DNA from: Clostridia bacterium
GTDB lineage: Bacteria; Bacillota; Clostridia; UBA1381
Direction: 5' to 3'
Length of the DNA: 58,689 nucleotides
Assembly: GCA_017404065.1 (NCBI GenBank)
Contig: JAFRDB010000112.1
Location: forward strand, 1 to 58,689
In this document: positions 19,001 through 26,445 of the stretch, piece after piece
How positions within the stretch are numbered: the stretch's first letter is position 1
Layout: the number at the start of each line of letters is the position of its first letter
Notes under the pieces: model-generated
The model's input: the letters and a program-made list of their open reading frames with translations, nothing else
The model's database searches: none
Told to the model about the DNA's origin: nothing
Translations under genes and position numbers: made by a program

Positions 19001-19725
19001 AAAGCTTCCGTCTCCGGCATTATCTCCTCTATATTTTCGATGCATCTTTTCGCTGCGTCCCGCGTGATCCTCATAAGCCGCCTTGCGTACGGCGTTTCAA
19101 GCGGCGGCAGACGATACCCCTCCGCTGCCTTGTCGAGCCATTTTTCCGGCTCGGCAAATGACGTTATGAATTTATAGATATCAAGCACCGTTTCGCACAG
19201 GCCGCGATCGTCGCGGTTTGAAGAATACGCGTCCGTAAGGCGCGCAAACCGCGTCTGCTCCTTTTCATCCTCTGTCTTATACAGCTCCGTCATAACAGCC
19301 TCAAGCGCCTCCGCCTGCATAAACACCGCAAGCGCCTCATCGGCTATACCTACATCAGGATCTCTATCGAGCACATAGAAATTATTCTGTACGGTACGGA
19401 TGCAAAAGGCGTCTATCGTCATTATATCCGCCGACTCCGAAAGCTGTACCTGTCGCCTGAGATGCCGCACGGTCTTTTCATTCTTCGCGTCATCAAGCGC
19501 GGCGGTAAGCCGCTTTATGATCCTCTCGCGCATCTCTGCCGCCGCGGCGTTCGTAAACGTAACGATAAGCATACGGTCTATGGATGCGCCGCCAATTATC
19601 CGCTGCACGACCCGCTCAACAAGAACCGCCGTCTTGCCCGAGCCTGCCGCCGCGGAAACGATGATATTGCCCTTACCGGCGGGTGCGGAAATGACCTTCT
19701 CCTGGTCAGGTGTCCAGACAGCCAT
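16081..19725 (-). CDS. addA: ATP-dependent helicase/nuclease AddA
   Basis: 1214 aa, normal for AddA. It is the UvrD-like helicase/nuclease subunit that with AddB processes double-strand breaks to 3' tails for RecA. Walker A AAAGSGKTAVLVERV (about 25-40), motif II IDEYQDTN (about 390), helicase motif VI LLYVALTRARERLFV, and a C-terminal RecB-like nuclease with LQGIIDCFF and VLVDYKTDR (Asp and Lys catalytic residues). ATG overlaps the addB TAA by one base (TAATG), so translation is coupled. Confidence 0.97.
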   Translation of the reverse strand: MAVWTPDQEKVISAPAGKGNIIVSAAAGSGKTAVLVERVVQRIIGGASIDRMLIVTFTNAAAAEMRERIIKRLTAALDDAKNEKTVRHLRRQVQLSESADIMTIDAFCIRTVQNNFYVLDRDPDVGIADEALAVFMQAEALEAVMTELYKTEDEKEQTRFARLTDAYSSNRDDRGLCETVLDIYKFITSFAEPEKWLDKAAEGYRLPPLETPYARRLMRITRDAAKRCIENIEEIMPETEAFPELREYAQMLLFAAQDIIAETDWDKTLDICKGAFKYRVGKMDGKHTFTVPSPPISENIALSERLSYIGDVFAARLSAGAAFESARVEKDLERSDALAEAAEDIAWIVKRFMREYAAVKDRRRVLEFSDFEHLTYDLFSTNGDIREVYRDKYDEILIDEYQDTNGLQDGIFELISHDNIFMVGDLKQSIYLFRGGDPYIFKDKSETYGADGAHHRKITLAQNFRSRIEVLDSVNDVFTAVMSDEAGDVDYRGKELVVRDKERDYYPLEGSGCRAELHYIRMDGSAEERRTEEIIFTVNKIKELLGSDAKVYDTGTGKMRPIRKKDIVILDSTRAMGARMAQELARAGIDAYCDTKLFFSRREIRVMISLLSLINNMRQDIPLAAVMRSPIGGFSDNDLARIRLFTKNTDCFLNAVKEYAKKPEYRLKDKVFCRAAAPKKYTSGTRKQLSAHCRGFLADLNRWRGYVRRMSVAQLIWTIYEETYFYDIMGAIEFGEEAQLNLRLLYERAKQYERAGFRGLFSFIKYIELTENSSKDVEGAKAVGENNDVVRIMTIHKSKGLEFPYVFLINTGSGFSRSDGVSAVRRHKELGLGVRDINYKGHYTQNTVVYDLIYETNKRERRAESMRLLYVALTRARERLFVTAAVKHPEDVMDEDIIKSYTDKLVGGRMLPVDALAAKGMYGWICPAAFASKDTWKCEFHHASAAESEAPYESMPEEVADKDAVKRAVYDILDYRYPYTEGSTVPSRTSVTQLKELTIERGIDEPVYEPDSRRSSGADDMAELMFSPLHRKPAFMREKGDKPANEIGTLYHTVMSELDLDRLRAEGAECIEMELARLVDCGKIAPEDIRNIDADRIKRFAQSELCRRMLASDEVRREAPFQINIPATLYDPSLPDSYADETVILQGIIDCFFKEGDGYVLVDYKTDRVKESGAPEIRARYEKQLELYTMAIERLLRSSVKESLLYLFDTGETV

Positions 19726-22700
19726 TATTCCTCACCCCTTTCATCCTCAAGACGCTTCCATACGTCATTATCCTTTTCCTCTACGCTCCACGGCTCCTTG
19801 TGCTCATCATCAAAGCCGCATACGTCGCTGAATTCACAGTAGTCACACACGCTGCCGTTGCCGTCTGTAAGCGGCGCGGGAGTTATCCTACCGCCGCGTA
19901 TGCTGCGGTCGGTCTCTATTATCCTGTCTCTGACCTCGTCCATAAGTCTGCCTCCCGCCGCGCGGCTGTGCAAATTGCCGCCGATCGAGAGCTTCCTGCC
20001 GAAGAATACAGAATCCTCCGCGCGTGACAGTTCGCTCTCTATCCTGTTTACCGACTCCGGCAGCGGACTTCCGTCCGGCGCGATCTCAACAAAGGTCGCA
20101 CCGTCAAGCATGGTATTTTTTTTCAGATCACTTACCACTGTTGAAAGCCTTGAGGTCGTTTTTATATGTGAATAATCGTTTCTGACTCTGTTATAGTACA
20201 TACCGGATATCACCGCTTTGTCGTTTTCGGCAGCTATCGCGAGTGAATATATAACCGGCTGCATATCGAGTCCTGCGCATATATCCGCCACCGAAAAGCC
20301 CTTTCTTCCCGTCTTGTAATCTATAACACGGTATTCCTCTATATCGTCATGGTGACACACATCAACGCGGTCTATCATGCCCTTTATACCGACATCGGGC
20401 GTAAGCCTTACCCTTATGCTTTTCTCGTATGCATACGGCACAAAGCTGCCGCATGCGATAGACCTTGTGACAGTCTCCGCAACTCGCGCAACGGTCCTTC
20501 CCATGCGTCTTAAAATATTTGTTGTCTTCTCCTTGTCATGTAGCTCTGTATCCCTTATATTATCAAGCGTTATCTCAACGATCCTGTCTATCATCTCCTC
20601 CGCTTTGCCGCTGTCTATCCTGTCCCAGCCGCAGGTGTTGTCCACCTCCTCACAGAACCGCTTGACTATCTCATGCGCATACGTGCCCGCATCAGCGGCG
20701 GTCAGCTCCTGCTCCTCGCGCTCGGACAGTCCGAGACCGTATTTCAAATAGTTCTTGAACGGACACTGCGCATAAGTGTTAAGATGCGTGGGGCTATAGA
20801 AAATGCTGCCCTTATACATCGCCGAGGCAAGGGACGGATCAAGCTCGATAAGCCTCTTTCCGTAACGGTTCCTCGCGCCGCGCACCGAAAAAAGCTTATG
20901 CCGCCACTCTCCATGCTCATCATACCACTCGTTCACACTTGCCCAGAGCGGATTGCTTACAGGGTTTATAAGAAGCTTATGCATGGTCGCGGCAGGAGAT
21001 GAAACATAAAGCGCTCTCGCGCTTTCGCTGTCTATTACTATATCGTTTCCGCGCGGTATCCCCGGCAGCTTCGCGCAGATATCAAGCACAAGCTGCGCCG
21101 GTCTGCACGCGCTCCCGTCCGGTGTCTGGATCGGATAGCTGAGATACAGCCTGTCGCTTGCCGCCGCCAATGTCTTGTACACGTTATTTGCCGATTTAGC
21201 GGTTTTTTGCACCGTGGTCGGCGCAAGCCGAATATCCATATCCTCCGCAAGCCTTTCTCTGTCCGCATTGGATAAGAAGCCCTCCTGCTTGCTTTCAGTA
21301 GGGAATGTGCCGGAGCGGGCGCCTATCGCAAATATAACCCGCGAATTGTCCGAGCGGTTCTTGTCCACCGAGCCGATAAAAACGCGGTCAACACCTGACG
21401 GTATCGTGCGTATGCCGCAGCTGCCCATTGCCGCGCGAATAAGATCGCCGAACTCCTCCGCGTTGACCTCATGCCCCCCGAGAGCCGTGCATACCTGATC
21501 GAGCACGTCAAGGACAAGATTCCAGATCTGTCCGAACCGCTGCGCGTCAGCCGTTGCGCGGTTCATCGCAAGTCCGAGCAGCTCGGCGCGGAGCCCGTTA
21601 TATAAATTAATATCCTCAAAAAACGCATACAGCGCCTCACAGAAGTCCGTAACCGTTTTTGCATTTTTGCACGCGTCGCAATACGCCGCAACAGGCGCAG
21701 TAACAGCCGCGCGAAACGGTTCAAGCGCGGCACCATCCTCCTCTTTGCCGCTGTCAAGCTCAAGCGCTTCGTCAACAAGCGTGCGCCGCTTATCTGTCCA
21801 GCTGCAACAGTACATACTCCTGCCGCGTATGCCGTATTTGAGGACGTAGTTATCGAACCGATCGATATCATCGCCCGGTATTCTTCTGTATTTGCCGTCT
21901 GACCTGAGATATACAAACCCCGCCCGCAGATAGCTCATCACGGAGCTGTAGTCCCAGTTGTTTTCATATATATCAAAAAGCGAAAGCACCTGCATCGCTA
22001 TAGGATGCTCGGCTATGGAAAACCGCTCATCGGTATAGTACGGTATATCGTACTCGTCAAACACAGCCTCGATTATATGACTGTAGTTATCCGGCTCACC
22101 GCAGATTATGGAAATATCCCTGAACCGGTAACCGTCCTCACGGACAAGCTCAAGTATCTTTGCCGCTGTGTGCTCCGTTTCTGTATACACATCTCTCGCC
22201 TCAAAGAGCGAAATATTATTTACCTCTCCCTCGTATCGGCTCCTGTTAAACCACGTTGACAAGAGAAAGCCGAGATCGGGCGCCGCGCTCACATGGCGCA
22301 TACCGCCGCCGAGCATTACCGTTTCCGGCTTCGCGATCCGCCCAACTGACGCCATAGCCGCTTTCGTGCCGTAGTAGGTATCATCGCCGTTATATGTAAA
22401 CGTCATTGTGACCTCCGCACCGCTTTCTATTATCGCGCGGAGAACCTCAAGCTGCTGCGGCAGCAGCTCATCAAACTTATCCACCCACACAGACACGTCT
22501 TCGCCAAAGCCTCTGCCCGCCACAGCCGCAAGCCGCGTCAGATCCTCGTCACTGTCTATATAGTCAGCGTCCTTTAAAAGCAGCTCGTACTTGTCCGAGA
22601 TCATTGCCGCAAGCAAAAGCTTTTGCCGCAGCGTGCCGTCGGCAAGCTCCGCTCTCTCGCGCAGCATATCCGCCGGTACAGAGTACCTGCGCAGCTCGCT

Positions 22701-23084
22701 GATAAGCGATGCGGCAACATCGGCAAACCCGCGACGCGCCGCCGCCGCAAGCAGCCGCGCGTCAAATTCGCCGCGGTCCAGCTCTGCAAGCGCAAGCTTT
22801 ACGGCGCGTGAGATCATCGCCTGCTTACCCGGAGCGGCAAGCCGGCGCTCCGCGCCGGTAAGAAGCTCCCGCGCGAGCTTTTCAAATGACGTTACCTCTA
22901 TATTATTAAGCCCCGTCCCGCCGAACCGGTCACAGACGAGCTTTTCCGTCTCATGCGAAAAATGCGACGGAACTAAAATAACGCACCGCCGCTGAGGCTG
23001 TTCTGTGCGCAGCCTCGCTATCTCGTCCATACAATATGTGGTCTTGCCCGACCCTATACTGCCAAGAACAAATTTAACCTTCAT
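19725..23084 (-). CDS. addB: ATP-dependent nuclease subunit AddB
   Basis: 1119 aa. The N-terminal Walker A is GSIGSGKTT (about 8-16). The C-terminal nuclease has VIDYKTGRKGF. Four cysteines expected to hold the AddB [4Fe-4S] cluster are present: one in QCPFKNYLKYGL (about 780) and three in CDYCEFSDVC (C-x2-C-x5-C, about 1086-1095). The AddB protein recognises Chi and cuts the 5' strand. A promoter lies at 23194-23222 with a leader of over 100 nt. First gene of the addBA operon. Confidence 0.96.
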   Translation of the reverse strand: MKVKFVLGSIGSGKTTYCMDEIARLRTEQPQRRCVILVPSHFSHETEKLVCDRFGGTGLNNIEVTSFEKLARELLTGAERRLAAPGKQAMISRAVKLALAELDRGEFDARLLAAAARRGFADVAASLISELRRYSVPADMLRERAELADGTLRQKLLLAAMISDKYELLLKDADYIDSDEDLTRLAAVAGRGFGEDVSVWVDKFDELLPQQLEVLRAIIESGAEVTMTFTYNGDDTYYGTKAAMASVGRIAKPETVMLGGGMRHVSAAPDLGFLLSTWFNRSRYEGEVNNISLFEARDVYTETEHTAAKILELVREDGYRFRDISIICGEPDNYSHIIEAVFDEYDIPYYTDERFSIAEHPIAMQVLSLFDIYENNWDYSSVMSYLRAGFVYLRSDGKYRRIPGDDIDRFDNYVLKYGIRGRSMYCCSWTDKRRTLVDEALELDSGKEEDGAALEPFRAAVTAPVAAYCDACKNAKTVTDFCEALYAFFEDINLYNGLRAELLGLAMNRATADAQRFGQIWNLVLDVLDQVCTALGGHEVNAEEFGDLIRAAMGSCGIRTIPSGVDRVFIGSVDKNRSDNSRVIFAIGARSGTFPTESKQEGFLSNADRERLAEDMDIRLAPTTVQKTAKSANNVYKTLAAASDRLYLSYPIQTPDGSACRPAQLVLDICAKLPGIPRGNDIVIDSESARALYVSSPAATMHKLLINPVSNPLWASVNEWYDEHGEWRHKLFSVRGARNRYGKRLIELDPSLASAMYKGSIFYSPTHLNTYAQCPFKNYLKYGLGLSEREEQELTAADAGTYAHEIVKRFCEEVDNTCGWDRIDSGKAEEMIDRIVEITLDNIRDTELHDKEKTTNILRRMGRTVARVAETVTRSIACGSFVPYAYEKSIRVRLTPDVGIKGMIDRVDVCHHDDIEEYRVIDYKTGRKGFSVADICAGLDMQPVIYSLAIAAENDKAVISGMYYNRVRNDYSHIKTTSRLSTVVSDLKKNTMLDGATFVEIAPDGSPLPESVNRIESELSRAEDSVFFGRKLSIGGNLHSRAAGGRLMDEVRDRIIETDRSIRGGRITPAPLTDGNGSVCDYCEFSDVCGFDDEHKEPWSVEEKDNDVWKRLEDERGEE

Positions 23085-23130
23085 TATAACTCAACACCTT
23101 GTAGTTCTCGTCTTTTTTCGCTCTTTTCAT
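23074..23130 (-). CDS. Possible 18-aa leader peptide overlapping the addB start
   Basis: ATG at 23130 encodes MKRAKKDENYKVLSYNEG, stopping at 23074 inside the first codons of addB in another frame. AGGAG lies about 20 nt before, which is far. Such an overlap could couple addB initiation to leader translation, and addB itself has a weak SD. Could be chance. Confidence 0.25.
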   Translation of the reverse strand: MKRAKKDENYKVLSYNEG

Positions 23131-23193
23131 TACATCAGGTTTTTTCAGATCTCCTGTATATCAAACTCAATGATCCAATCATCTTATATATAA

Positions 23194-23222
23194 AGTATAC
23201 CACACCTCCGCAAATAAATCAA
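23194..23222 (-). promoter_or_regulatory. Promoter of addBA
   Basis: TTGATT (23217-23222), 17-bp spacer, TATACT (23194-23199) on the minus strand. The untranslated leader would be roughly 105 nt. Confidence 0.65.
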
Positions 23223-23249
23223 GCCAATTTTCTCTTGCACCTGCAACAG

Positions 23250-23364
23250 TAAATTTCAGTTTATCGGGGGACTGCCGTCCCCCGCGCCCCTTGCTTAGCT
23301 ATTGGTGCAGCGGGGGTTTTAGGGGGCGGCAGCCCCCTAAGCTACTAATTTAAACTGAAATTTA
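23250..23364. repeat. Palindromic element, copy 1 (type A, 115 bp)
   Basis: Perfect 14-bp terminal inverted repeats, TAAATTTCAGTTTA (23250-23263) and TAAACTGAAATTTA (23351-23364). Inside are two 8-bp GC-rich hairpins: CGGGGGAC-TGCC-GTCCCCCG (23265-23284) and TAGGGGGC-GGCA-GCCCCCTA (23320-23339); their tetraloops are mutually complementary. The same design and length occur at 54680-54794 in opposite orientation. Looks like a non-autonomous mobile palindrome (REP/MITE-like). No transposase was seen in the window that would obviously match it. Confidence 0.85.
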
Positions 23365-23380
23365 TCTTCCGATTCCGGCA

Positions 23381-23479
23381 GCGCCGGTTTGATGCGCGTT
23401 CAGCTAAAGCCATAGCAAAGCCCTTGCGAAACTTCAAACAAACACAAGCAACAAAGCGCAGAGCGCAGCAAACCGGCGC
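23381..23479. repeat. Second inverted repeat abutting palindromic copy 1
   Basis: GCGCCGGTTTGATGCGC (23381-23397) pairs with GCGCAGCAAACCGGCGC (23463-23479), 16 of 17 matching, with 65 bp between. The stretch from the element end through this left arm (TCTTCCGATTCCGGC...) also follows copy 2 at 30816-30846, so it is part of the repeated unit or a preferred neighbour. Confidence 0.6.
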
Positions 23480-23532
23480 GATACATTATGCTGTTTGTGT
23501 ATAAGCCTTATGTGTGTATGGGGGTTAAAGGT

Positions 23533-23700
23533 GGAAACGCAGTTTCCAAACTACGGCGTTTGTCTGGTCGGTCGCTCTGCGACCTGCACGACCTGGCATC
23601 CTGGTTGCTATGCAACAGGTACCTGAAAGAAGTCAGGCGGGGCATAGCCCCGGACTTGCTTAGCAAGTCTACTGAACGCCTACGACACGCCAGCGTGTCG
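23533..23700. repeat. Array of short GC-loop hairpins (nested module)
   Basis: Consecutive small hairpins: GGAAAC-GCA-GTTTCC (23533-23547), GGTCGC-TCT-GCGACC (23570-23584), GTTGC-TAT-GCAAC (23604-23616), CGGGGC-ATA-GCCCCG (23638-23652), GACTTGC-TTA-GCAAGTC (23653-23669), CGACACGC-CA-GCGTGTCG (23683-23700). Most share a GC-NNN-GC centre. Five lie within or next to an outer pair CTACGGCGTT (23551-23560)/AACGCCTACG (23675-23684), which also frames the insertion in palindromic copy 4 (57003-57053). No gene is credible in 23131-23731. Confidence 0.75.
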
Positions 23701-23731
23701 TTCACCCTGCCGAAATTTACATCCCTTTCAC

Positions 23732-23760
23732 TCATATTTTCGGACATCCCCGCGTAAAAT
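23732..23760 (+). promoter_or_regulatory. Sigma-E-like sporulation promoter for spoIIP
   Basis: TCATATT (23732-23738), 14-bp spacer, CGTAAAAT (23753-23760). This fits the mother-cell sigma-E pattern (KMATATT-N14-CATACAMT) with 6 of 8 in the -10 box. spoIIP is sigma-E controlled in Bacillus. Confidence 0.5.
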
Positions 23761-23791
23761 TAAATACATGAGATTTTTCAGAGGTAGACAA

Positions 23792-24910
23792 ATGAAATGG
23801 TTAGGAATATGTATAATAAATAAAAGACGTTTTTACAAGCGGCTTACCGCCGCGGCATTGGCTGCTATGGCAGCGGGCGCTGCGGCGGGACTTTGCATCG
23901 GAGCGTACCGCGGTATGCCGGAGGCGGCGCCCGCATTCTCACCGCAGGACGTTATAAAGGAAGGTCTGCCGCACGAGGACGAACCGTTTAACATAAAAGG
24001 GTTCGTGAACACTCTGCTTGGCTTCGATACAGACAAGCCGGAGACGATAATCGAGCAGTCCTCCGTACTCTTTACCACACCTGTGCCGACAGCGACGCCC
24101 ATATCAACGGCCGAACCCACGCTGCCGCCGCCACCGCCGCCTGCCGCCGGCGAGCTTCCGCAGCTGCCGGAACACGACGCGATAATCGCAGCGAACGGAC
24201 TAAAGATTAATAATGCGACCGGATACAGCGTTGACCTTGACGCGCTTGCCGCGCAGCCGAGCGAGGTGAAGGCTGCTTTGACCGACGCTCCGGAGGTGCT
24301 TATAATGCACACTCACACCACAGAATGCTACATAGGTGACGAGATGAGCGGCGAGTCCGAGCGAACGACCAATGAGAACTACAACGTCTGCGCGGTTGCG
24401 GATGTGCTTGCCGGATCAATAGAGGCATACGGCATACACACTGTTCACGATAAGACCATACACGATTACCCGTCCTATCAGGGCTCATACACAAGAGCGC
24501 TCAATACCATAACGGAGGACATGAAAAAATATCCCTCCGTAAAGGTCGTTATCGACCTGCACCGCGACGCGTACGTATACCCCGACGGAACAAAGCTGCG
24601 TGTTGCCGCAAACGTAAACGGCCGCGAGACAGCGCAGGCAATGCTTGTGCTCGGCACCGACAGCATGGGGCTTTACCATCCGTACTGGCGCGCGAACCTC
24701 TCCCTTGCCGCAAAGATACAGAGCGCTGCGGAGATAATGTATCCCGGCATGATGCGGCCGATCAACCTGCGTCGGGAGCGTTTTAATATGCACGTTACAA
24801 AGGGCTCGATCCTTATAGAGGTCGGCAGCAACGGCAACACACTTGCCGAGGCAAAGGCAGCTGCCGAAAACCTCGGCGCGGCGATCGCCGCGGCACTCAT
24901 AAACGGATAA
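23792..24910 (+). CDS. spoIIP: Stage II sporulation protein P (SpoIIP)
   Basis: 372 aa from the ATG at 23792 (GAGG 7 nt upstream; an ATG at 23768 lacks an SD). SpoIIP is a peptidoglycan amidase/endopeptidase that, with SpoIID and SpoIIM, thins septal wall during forespore engulfment. A basic N-terminus and one hydrophobic segment (about 18-38) anchor it to the membrane. A Pro/Thr-rich linker (around 95-120) precedes the catalytic domain with zinc-site motif MHTHTTECYI (about 171-180) and VVIDLHRDAY (about 252). The second copy of the motif Ser in HTHTTES is Cys here. Its presence implies an endospore former. Confidence 0.93.
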   Translation: MKWLGICIINKRRFYKRLTAAALAAMAAGAAAGLCIGAYRGMPEAAPAFSPQDVIKEGLPHEDEPFNIKGFVNTLLGFDTDKPETIIEQSSVLFTTPVPTATPISTAEPTLPPPPPPAAGELPQLPEHDAIIAANGLKINNATGYSVDLDALAAQPSEVKAALTDAPEVLIMHTHTTECYIGDEMSGESERTTNENYNVCAVADVLAGSIEAYGIHTVHDKTIHDYPSYQGSYTRALNTITEDMKKYPSVKVVIDLHRDAYVYPDGTKLRVAANVNGRETAQAMLVLGTDSMGLYHPYWRANLSLAAKIQSAAEIMYPGMMRPINLRRERFNMHVTKGSILIEVGSNGNTLAEAKAAAENLGAAIAAALING

Positions 24911-24984
24911 ATAAAACAAAGCAAACACGCCGCTGCTTTCCCGCCTTCGGGCGTGTATGTTCCTTAAATAGCGCAAATTAAAAG

Positions 24985-25019
24985 ACCGTGGATGTAAAAA
25001 CAAGCTTTACATCCACGGT
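24985..25019. terminator. Bidirectional hairpin between spoIIP and the GH4 gene
   Basis: 14-bp perfect stem ACCGTGGATGTAAA (24985-24998)/TTTACATCCACGGT (25006-25019), loop AACAAGC. It lies between convergent genes, just before the GH4 stop. No long T-run on either side. A weaker ACACGCC/GGCGTGT hairpin lies at 24925-24956. The GGATGTAAA core is also in the hairpin at 143-177. Confidence 0.6.
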
Positions 25020-25027
25020 ATGTTAGT

Positions 25028-26416
25028 TTACAGGTACTCACCTAAATACGCCTTTGTATTATCTACCATCTCGTCAAAAAGCTTCCTCGCGTCAGCCCAG
25101 TCTATAGTTGTTACGAGCGGATCGCATATAAACGCGCAAAACGCCTTTTCAAGGTCACGCTCGGCGCACGCCTCGCTTATAAGCTGCTGCTCGCCGCATA
25201 TACGGCTTACAAGCGGATATATCTCCGGCGGTATCTCTCCGGCAAATACCGGCTCCACACTGTCGGCGGAGAACCTCGCGTTCGTTTCGACAACTGCGCC
25301 CATCGGCAGGTTCGGTATCTGACCTCGGTTTTGTATGTTCACGTTTGTTACCATGTCCTCAAGTCCGAGCAAGGCACGCATCTGACGAACACCCTCCTCG
25401 CCCGTCTCTTTTATCTCAAACTCCTTCTTTCCCTCATAAAGCTCCGCGCTCTTCCGGAGTCTTTCCTTCAGGTCATTCTTTCGCCACGATACAGGCGTGA
25501 GCGCAAATTTCCACCGGCTTACCGTCTCCGGATCCTTCAAAAACCAGTTTCCGGGGCAGAACTCGGCAAGGTGTCTGTCACCCGCCGCAGCGATATATCC
25601 AAACCGCCGGAACAGATTTATCTTTACCTTTTCCGCCGATACAAAGAAATTGTTCATCCAGTTATCGTCCGCCTGATGGTCGGCGCCGTCCTGATGCTTC
25701 TCGCAATACTCCTTGTAAACCGGATAGAGATCCCTGCCCATATAGTTAGCCTTTGTTATCCATGTAAAATGGTTAACGCCAAGGACATTTATCTTTATCT
25801 CCGACCGATCCGGCTTCTCTATGCCGAGCATTTCTGCCGCAGCCTCCGCCAAAAACTTCTGCGTGCCGAACACCTCGTGGCAGCAGCCAAACGCTTTTAT
25901 CTTCGGAAACGCCTTATACAGCCCCTGCATACAGACAGTCATGGGGTTGGTATAGTTTATGACCCACGCGCGGGGACAATTCCTCTCGACCGCCTTTGCG
26001 ATCACCTCAAGCATGGGTATCGTGCGCAGCGCGCGTATTATTCCGCCTGGACCTGAGGTATCGCCCACCGATTGGTATATGCCGTATTTCTCAGGCGTGT
26101 GCACGTCCGATTCCATCTCATCAAACGTGCCGGGCAGGATAGATATTACCACAAAATCCGCGCCCGCAAGCGCTTCGTCGATCGTCTCCACTGCCTTATA
26201 TGACCACGGCGAGCGGCAGCCGTCAACATTTTTTATGCGGTTACCTATGACCTCGTTCTTTTTCGCAGCATCATGATCTATATCATAGAGATATACCGTA
26301 CCGCACATATCCTCCGCCTTTGCAAGGTCTGACATCAGTCCCCACGCCCACCCGCGTGAGCCGCCGCCGACATAAGCTATTTTTACATCCTCAACTCTGT
26401 TTCCCAAATGCTTCAT
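25028..26416 (-). CDS. GH4 glycosidase, probable alpha-galacturonidase
   Basis: 462 aa from the ATG at 26416 (AGGAGG 6 nt upstream). GH4 enzymes use NAD+ and Mn2+ and cleave by redox elimination. The N-terminal Rossmann motif is IAYVGGGSRGW (13-23). The family signature is C179-H180-E181-V182 (GCCHEVFG); in GH4, CHEV marks alpha-galacturonidases (LplD/PalH type), whereas CHSV marks alpha-galactosidases and CHSI alpha-glucosidases. GVNHFTW near 215 supplies further metal/substrate residues. No signal peptide, so it acts on imported galacturonides from pectin. It is the last gene of a housekeeping operon (methyltransferase-coaBC-trmB), 29 bp after trmB. Confidence 0.85.
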   Translation of the reverse strand: MKHLGNRVEDVKIAYVGGGSRGWAWGLMSDLAKAEDMCGTVYLYDIDHDAAKKNEVIGNRIKNVDGCRSPWSYKAVETIDEALAGADFVVISILPGTFDEMESDVHTPEKYGIYQSVGDTSGPGGIIRALRTIPMLEVIAKAVERNCPRAWVINYTNPMTVCMQGLYKAFPKIKAFGCCHEVFGTQKFLAEAAAEMLGIEKPDRSEIKINVLGVNHFTWITKANYMGRDLYPVYKEYCEKHQDGADHQADDNWMNNFFVSAEKVKINLFRRFGYIAAAGDRHLAEFCPGNWFLKDPETVSRWKFALTPVSWRKNDLKERLRKSAELYEGKKEFEIKETGEEGVRQMRALLGLEDMVTNVNIQNRGQIPNLPMGAVVETNARFSADSVEPVFAGEIPPEIYPLVSRICGEQQLISEACAERDLEKAFCAFICDPLVTTIDWADARKLFDEMVDNTKAYLGEYL

Positions 26417-26445
26417 CACGATCCTCCTGTCTATCGCAAACGGGG

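Noticed and set aside
23488-23757. 89-aa plus-strand frame (and 79-aa minus frame) between addB and spoIIP
   Set aside because: Both run through the hairpin array; no SD, and the sequence is explained by palindromic modules.
25331-26056. 241-aa antisense frame in the GH4 gene
   Set aside because: Opposite well-conserved GH4 motifs including CHEV; treated as a shadow.
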